From Streptomyces pactum (GTDB taxonomy: Bacteria > Actinomycetota > Actinomycetes > Streptomycetales > Streptomycetaceae): a stretch of DNA of 64,000 nucleotides. Position numbers and translations under genes: made by a program. This document shows, piece after piece, positions 60,217 to 64,000 of this stretch (the stretch's first letter is position 1; the number at the start of each line of letters is the position of its first letter). The DNA is taken from contig NZ_CP019724.1 of assembly GCF_002005225.1 (NCBI RefSeq), forward strand, positions 248,001 to 312,000, written 5' to 3'. A model generated the notes under the pieces. That model had not been told where the DNA came from. It did no database searches and saw only the letters and a list, made by a program, of their open reading frames with translations.

Positions 60217-61398
60217 TCATGCTCTCTTTTCGTGGGTGGGGTCCGGCCAGGGTAGTTCCGCGGTGAGGAGGTACCCGTTGTCGCGCGTGGAGCGGTGACC
60301 GAGTTTTCCCCCGGTGAGGTGGACTCGTTCGTTGAGGCCGAGCAGGCCGAATCCCGATCCCGGCAGGCGTGCGGCGCGCGTGGCGGCCGGGGAATTGCGG
60401 ACGCCGACGTCGAGCCTGTCGCCCGCTGTTCCTTCGATGGTGATGTCCACGTGTGCTCCGGGAGCGTGTTTGGCGGCGTTGGTCAGACCTTCCTGGACGA
60501 CCCGGTAGCAGGTCCGTCCGACGACGTCGGGCGGTGTTTCCGTCACGGTGACGGTGAGCGTGACGCCCAGTCCGGATGCGCGTGCGTCGGCCACGAGAGC
60601 GGGGATTCGCTCGAGGGAGGGTTGCGGTGGTTCCGGGCCCGGGTCGGCCCGGAGGACGCCGAGGACGCCCCGTAGTTCTTCCAGGGCCTGGTGGGAGCCC
60701 TCGGCGATGCCGCGGACCAGGACGCGGTTCTCCTCGGCCTTGAGGTCGCTGCGGTGATCCAGCACGCCGGCCTGCATGGCGACCAGCGAGATCCGGTGCG
60801 CGAGCACGTCGTGCATCTCGCGGGCGATCCGGTTGCGTTCCAGGATCCGGGCGCGCTCCGCTCGTGCGGTCTGTTCCCGCTCCGCGCTCTCCGCCCGGTC
60901 GCGCAACGACCGTACTTCGGCACGCCGCGCACCGACGGCCGTGCCCACGGCGACCGCGAGGCCCGCGGCCAGTGCCGGCAGCGCGAGCTGGAGCCACCAC
61001 GAGGCGGGTGAGCTCTGGACCGAGTAGAACCCGGCAGCGAACTGTGACGCGGTCACGTAGGCCAGCACGACGGCCCCGGTCTCCACCGGACGACGACGGG
61101 TGGCGATCGAACCCAGCGCCACGAGCGCGGCGCCGGTGGCGAGCGCTGACGTGGTGGAGGCGATAGCGACCGACGTGGCGACGGGGAAGGGGAACCGCCG
61201 CCGCCACAGAAGCGCGGTCAGACAGCAGAGAGCCACCAGTGGGTCACCGATGAGGAACCAGGAGCCCGTTTCGGCCGCCGGTCCCCGCGACAGCACCACA
61301 CCGGTGGCGAGCCAGGCCAGGGCGCCCACTGCGGTGGCCGCCGTCAGCCGCCAGGCCTGCTGCCACCATCCGAGCCGTGAAGCGACGTCCGTGTGCAC
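60217..61398 (-). CDS. Sensor histidine kinase, NarX/DesK-type
   Basis: This membrane kinase has about five N-terminal helices (hydrophobic segments such as TAATAVGALAWLATGVVLSR and LALPALAAGLAVAVGTAVGA), then HisKA_3 with the phospho-acceptor His in RIAREMHDVLAHRISLVAM. HATPase motifs follow (VVQEGLTNAAKHAPGAHVDI, GFGLLGLNERV). I place the start at GTG 61398, but the ATG at 61464 is also in frame. It ends right at the response regulator start, forming a two-gene operon. The sensed signal is probably in the membrane domain. Confidence 0.9.
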   Translation of the reverse strand: MHTDVASRLGWWQQAWRLTAATAVGALAWLATGVVLSRGPAAETGSWFLIGDPLVALCCLTALLWRRRFPFPVATSVAIASTTSALATGAALVALGSIATRRRPVETGAVVLAYVTASQFAAGFYSVQSSPASWWLQLALPALAAGLAVAVGTAVGARRAEVRSLRDRAESAEREQTARAERARILERNRIAREMHDVLAHRISLVAMQAGVLDHRSDLKAEENRVLVRGIAEGSHQALEELRGVLGVLRADPGPEPPQPSLERIPALVADARASGLGVTLTVTVTETPPDVVGRTCYRVVQEGLTNAAKHAPGAHVDITIEGTAGDRLDVGVRNSPAATRAARLPGSGFGLLGLNERVHLTGGKLGHRSTRDNGYLLTAELPWPDPTHEKRA

Positions 61399-61622
61399 CT
61401 GGTCATTATCGCGAAACCGTACGGCCGGTGAGTCGGACCGAGGACTGATACGCCCTAGACCCAAGTCGAATCACGGCCTCACCCGTGGTCGAAGACGTTT
61501 CCGACCACCGGGCTGATGTGCCCGCCGCGCCGCACGGACAGACTCGGTCCCGGATTCGTCGCGCCGATGGCGACGGAACACGGGTGGCTGGACTCTCACC
61601 CGAGACAGGGAAAGTGGGAGGC

Positions 61623-62276
61623 ATGTTCAACGAAGTGCGGCGTCGTCGGGCTGTGCAGCGGGTCAGGCCCGGGGACGGGCGCGCGCTGAAGCGGTTCCGC
61701 TGGTGGCAGTTGCCTTTCCGCGCGCTGTTCTACCTCCGGCTGACACGCGACGACGGTCGGCGGACGGTCTGTGCCGTGGACGTCAGGCATTGGCGGAACA
61801 ACTCGTCCGGCAACGTCAAAGCGTGTCTCTACGTCGACGGCAGGCAACACGCCCGGTCCGGACTCCCTGCCGCCTTCCCCGTCCCGGGTGGCGTCGTCGA
61901 GGTGAGAATGAGCGCGTTCGGGCTCAAGCGCTGCCATTACGTCACGGCCGACGGAGCGGAGTACCAACTCGTCCCGGACGGCGACTCCGCCGAAGGACGC
62001 CGCGCGCACTTCGACCGCAGGCATCCCGCCCTGAGTCGCGGGGTCGGTTTCCTTTCGTCGATCGTGCTCGTCGTCGCCGTGTTCCTCCTCGTTGTTCAGC
62101 TCGCCGAACAGCTCACCCGGGCGGACGGCGTCTCTCCCTACGTCGGCGCCTTCTCCTCGCCCGTCGATCTGTCGGCATGGGGCAACTCCGTCGTCGGGCT
62201 CATCACTTTGACGGCGAGCACGGAACGAGCTTTGCGGCTGCGCCACAGTTGGCTGCTCGACGGCGCGGCGGGCTGA
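61623..62276 (+). CDS. Hypothetical membrane protein
   Basis: This 217-residue protein has a basic N-terminal domain (EVRRRRAVQRVRPGDGRALK), a beta-rich middle (CAVDVRHWRNNSSGNVKACL) and at least one clear transmembrane helix (VGFLSSIVLVVAVFLLVVQL). A second, weaker hydrophobic segment follows (VVGLITLTASTERA). GGGAG precedes the ATG. I do not recognise a named family. Confidence 0.6.
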   Translation: MFNEVRRRRAVQRVRPGDGRALKRFRWWQLPFRALFYLRLTRDDGRRTVCAVDVRHWRNNSSGNVKACLYVDGRQHARSGLPAAFPVPGGVVEVRMSAFGLKRCHYVTADGAEYQLVPDGDSAEGRRAHFDRRHPALSRGVGFLSSIVLVVAVFLLVVQLAEQLTRADGVSPYVGAFSSPVDLSAWGNSVVGLITLTASTERALRLRHSWLLDGAAG

Positions 62277-62409
62277 CCCGCTTCCTCGGGCCCGTCCCCT
62301 CGAAGGTCCTTCCGTCACCCGGTTCAGCACGGTTTCGTCATCTCCCGATGGAGCTCCGGTCGTGTTGTGCCGCCGATCCCTGGCTGTGTCTGCCGCTGAG
62401 GAGCATTGC

Positions 62410-63894
62410 ATGCGCAGGTTTGTCGTTGCCGTTCTCGCCACCGTCATGGTGGCGCTTCCTACCGGGCAGGGGGCTTGTGCCGAAACGGCGTCGCGCGCGT
62501 CGCCGGACGTGGTGAGCTGGGGCGAGTGCCCTGGCGGCACCGCGCTGCCGGCACTGGAGTGCGGCACGCTCAAGGTTCCGCTGGACTACCGCGACCCCGA
62601 CGGCAAGAGCATCGACCTGGCGATCTCGCGCCTGGCCGCCCCCAGCCCTCACAAGCGCCGTGGCGTGCTGCTGACGAACGCCGGCGGGCCGGGCGAACCG
62701 GGGCTGTCCTACCCACTGGTGCTGAAGTACTACGGCGTACCGCAGAGTGTGCTGGACGCCTACGACGTGATCGGCTTCGACCCGCGCGGGGTCGGGCACA
62801 GCACTCCGGTGACCTGCGATCTGGAGGGTGAGGCGACGGCGACGGCGAACATCCCGGAATACGCGCTGGGCCCGGCCGACGTCGCCAAGCGGGCCGTGTA
62901 CGCGGCCGACGTCGCCGAGAAGTGCGGCTCCGCGGCGACGGCGCCGATGCTGGCGCACATCAGTACGGCGAACACCGCGCGTGACATGGACCGGATCCGC
63001 GCCGCCCTGGGCGAGCCGAAGATCTCCTACCTCGGCATCTCCTACGGCACCTACCTCGGTTCCGTTTACACCACGCTGTTCCCGCAGCGCAGTGCCCAGT
63101 TCGTGCTCGACAGTGCGATGGGCCCGGAAGGCAGCGGCCCATCGGCCTCCCGCGGCTTCGGAGAGGGCGTCGAGGACAGGTTCCCGGACTTCGCCAGGTT
63201 CCTCTCCGAGCACCCCGAGTACGGCTTCGGCACCTCGGTGGAACGGATCAGGAGGAAGTACTTCGAGATCGCCGCCCGGCTGGACGCCAGGCCGAGGCCG
63301 GACGGCTTCGACGGCAAGCGGTTCCGCAAGGTCACGTTCGAGAAGCTGTACTTGGACCAGTGGCTGCCACAACTGGCCGCGATCTGGCGTGCCGTCGACA
63401 CCGGGCGGCCCCTCCCGCCGGCCCCGCCCTCGGAAGTACCGCCCGGGCAGCCGGCCGACAACCCGGTCGCCGCCCAGCTCGCGGTGTTGTGCAACGACCG
63501 CGACTGGCCGGAGTCGGTCGCCGCGTATCAGCGCAACGTCGAGGCGGACCGTTCCCGCTACCCGATGTTCGGCGCCGCCGGGGCGAACATCTGGCCCTGT
63601 GCCTTCTGGCCGACGGAACCGAGCGAGCCCCCGGTGAAGATCACCGATCGCGGGCCGTCGAACGTACTGATCGTGCAGAACCTGCGCGACCCGTCCACGC
63701 CGCTGTCCGGCGCCCGCGAACTGCGCGAGGCCTTCGGTGAGCGGGCTCGGATGGTCACCGCCGACCAGGGCGGGCACCTCGCCTATCTCTTCCTGAAGAA
63801 CCGGTGCCTCAACGACGCGACGACCAAGTTCCTGGTCACCGGCGAACGCCCGCGGTCCGACGTCGCCTGCGCGGCCGAACCCGGCCCGGACTGA
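62410..63894 (+). CDS. Secreted alpha/beta-hydrolase, S33 tripeptidyl aminopeptidase type
   Basis: This 494-residue exported protein has a signal peptide (1-24, ending ACA). The N-terminal WGECPGGTALPALECGTLKV is typical of the SlpD/E and TAP family, then comes GVLLTNAGGPGEPG (oxyanion region) and the nucleophile S211 in LGISYGTYLGS. A C-terminal TAP domain follows, with the acid in RDPSTPL and the histidine in DQGGHLAYL. It probably cleaves N-terminal tripeptides from secreted proteins. The ATG is preceded by GAGGAG. It ends just before a hairpin terminator. Confidence 0.9.
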   Translation: MRRFVVAVLATVMVALPTGQGACAETASRASPDVVSWGECPGGTALPALECGTLKVPLDYRDPDGKSIDLAISRLAAPSPHKRRGVLLTNAGGPGEPGLSYPLVLKYYGVPQSVLDAYDVIGFDPRGVGHSTPVTCDLEGEATATANIPEYALGPADVAKRAVYAADVAEKCGSAATAPMLAHISTANTARDMDRIRAALGEPKISYLGISYGTYLGSVYTTLFPQRSAQFVLDSAMGPEGSGPSASRGFGEGVEDRFPDFARFLSEHPEYGFGTSVERIRRKYFEIAARLDARPRPDGFDGKRFRKVTFEKLYLDQWLPQLAAIWRAVDTGRPLPPAPPSEVPPGQPADNPVAAQLAVLCNDRDWPESVAAYQRNVEADRSRYPMFGAAGANIWPCAFWPTEPSEPPVKITDRGPSNVLIVQNLRDPSTPLSGARELREAFGERARMVTADQGGHLAYLFLKNRCLNDATTKFLVTGERPRSDVACAAEPGPD

Positions 63895-63910
63895 GCCGGC
63901 CGATCCGCGG

Positions 63911-63941
63911 GAGGGCCGCCTGCCGGACGGAGGCGGCCCTC
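63911..63941. terminator. Hairpin terminator after the S33 peptidase
   Basis: A perfect 11-bp stem GAGGGCCGCCT / AGGCGGCCCTC with a 9-nt loop begins 17 bp after the peptidase stop, followed by TTGCTG. Confidence 0.8.
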
Positions 63942-64000
63942 TTGCTGACGGGCACGGCACTAACAAGCCCTGCCGCGGGCGACGAGGTCACCTCAGGCGA

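Noticed and set aside
1..64000. tRNA, rRNA, CRISPR arrays, replication origin, and an intact integrative element with att sites.
   Set aside because: I saw no cloverleaf-like genes, regularly spaced repeats, or complete integrase and paired att sequences. Only an integrase scrap and dead IS copies are present.

Overview
The window looks like a chromosomal segment of a Streptomyces or close relative. It has very high GC, G/C-biased third codon positions, frequent GTG starts, and many typical families (YtrA-type GntR, PadR and TetR regulators, ROK, F5/8C glycosidases, DUF1772, GPP34, MerR and ISL3/IS5/IS630 debris). I saw no tRNA, rRNA, CRISPR array or replication origin.

Layout. 1-5.6 kb: a cut ABC ATPase with its GntR regulator, an IS630 relic, a PadR/isochorismatase-like hydrolase divergent pair, a split DUF1648-like membrane gene, an ISL3 relic and two secreted or membrane-anchored small proteins. 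5.8-10.3 kb: RNase J behind a frameshifted coupled ORF, a spermidine-synthase-like gene, and a TetR/membrane-protein divergent pair sharing a mirrored operator. 10.3-15.3 kb: a minus-strand operon of a class I terpene synthase and a two-gene ABC exporter, then a TetR/DUF1772 pair, flanked by IS5 relics. 15.6-29.5 kb: a polysaccharide (probably beta-glucan) utilisation locus made of two secreted F5/8C proteins, GH3, a ROK regulator, a sugar ABC importer and GH1, followed by a relic of a LacI repressor. 29.5-41 kb: a type II cholesterol-oxidase-like flavoprotein, a large multispanning protein, an acyl-CoA dehydrogenase with its PadR, GNAT, GPP34, GlsB and a secreted lysyl oxidase-like protein. 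41-53 kb: an accessory stretch with an orphan SUKH-4-like immunity gene, DinB, and many decayed transposases, regulators and frameshifted genes, mixed with two alpha/beta hydrolases and an MFS transporter. 53-64 kb: a DUF6892-like protein, a small RMF-like protein, a HATPase, SRPBCC, a CorA-like membrane protein, GNAT, a histidine kinase/response regulator pair and an exported S33 peptidase.

How genes work together. The clearest system is the glucan locus. Exported enzymes attack a polymer, the lipoprotein SBP and two permeases import oligosaccharides, and cytoplasmic GH3 and GH1 release glucose. A ROK protein is transcribed divergently from the importer. Two identical LacI-type operator palindromes precede the first secreted enzyme and GH3, yet the only LacI-like sequence is a broken C-terminal fragment after GH1. 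The terpene synthase with its own ABC exporter is the best candidate for a little-described small-molecule cassette.
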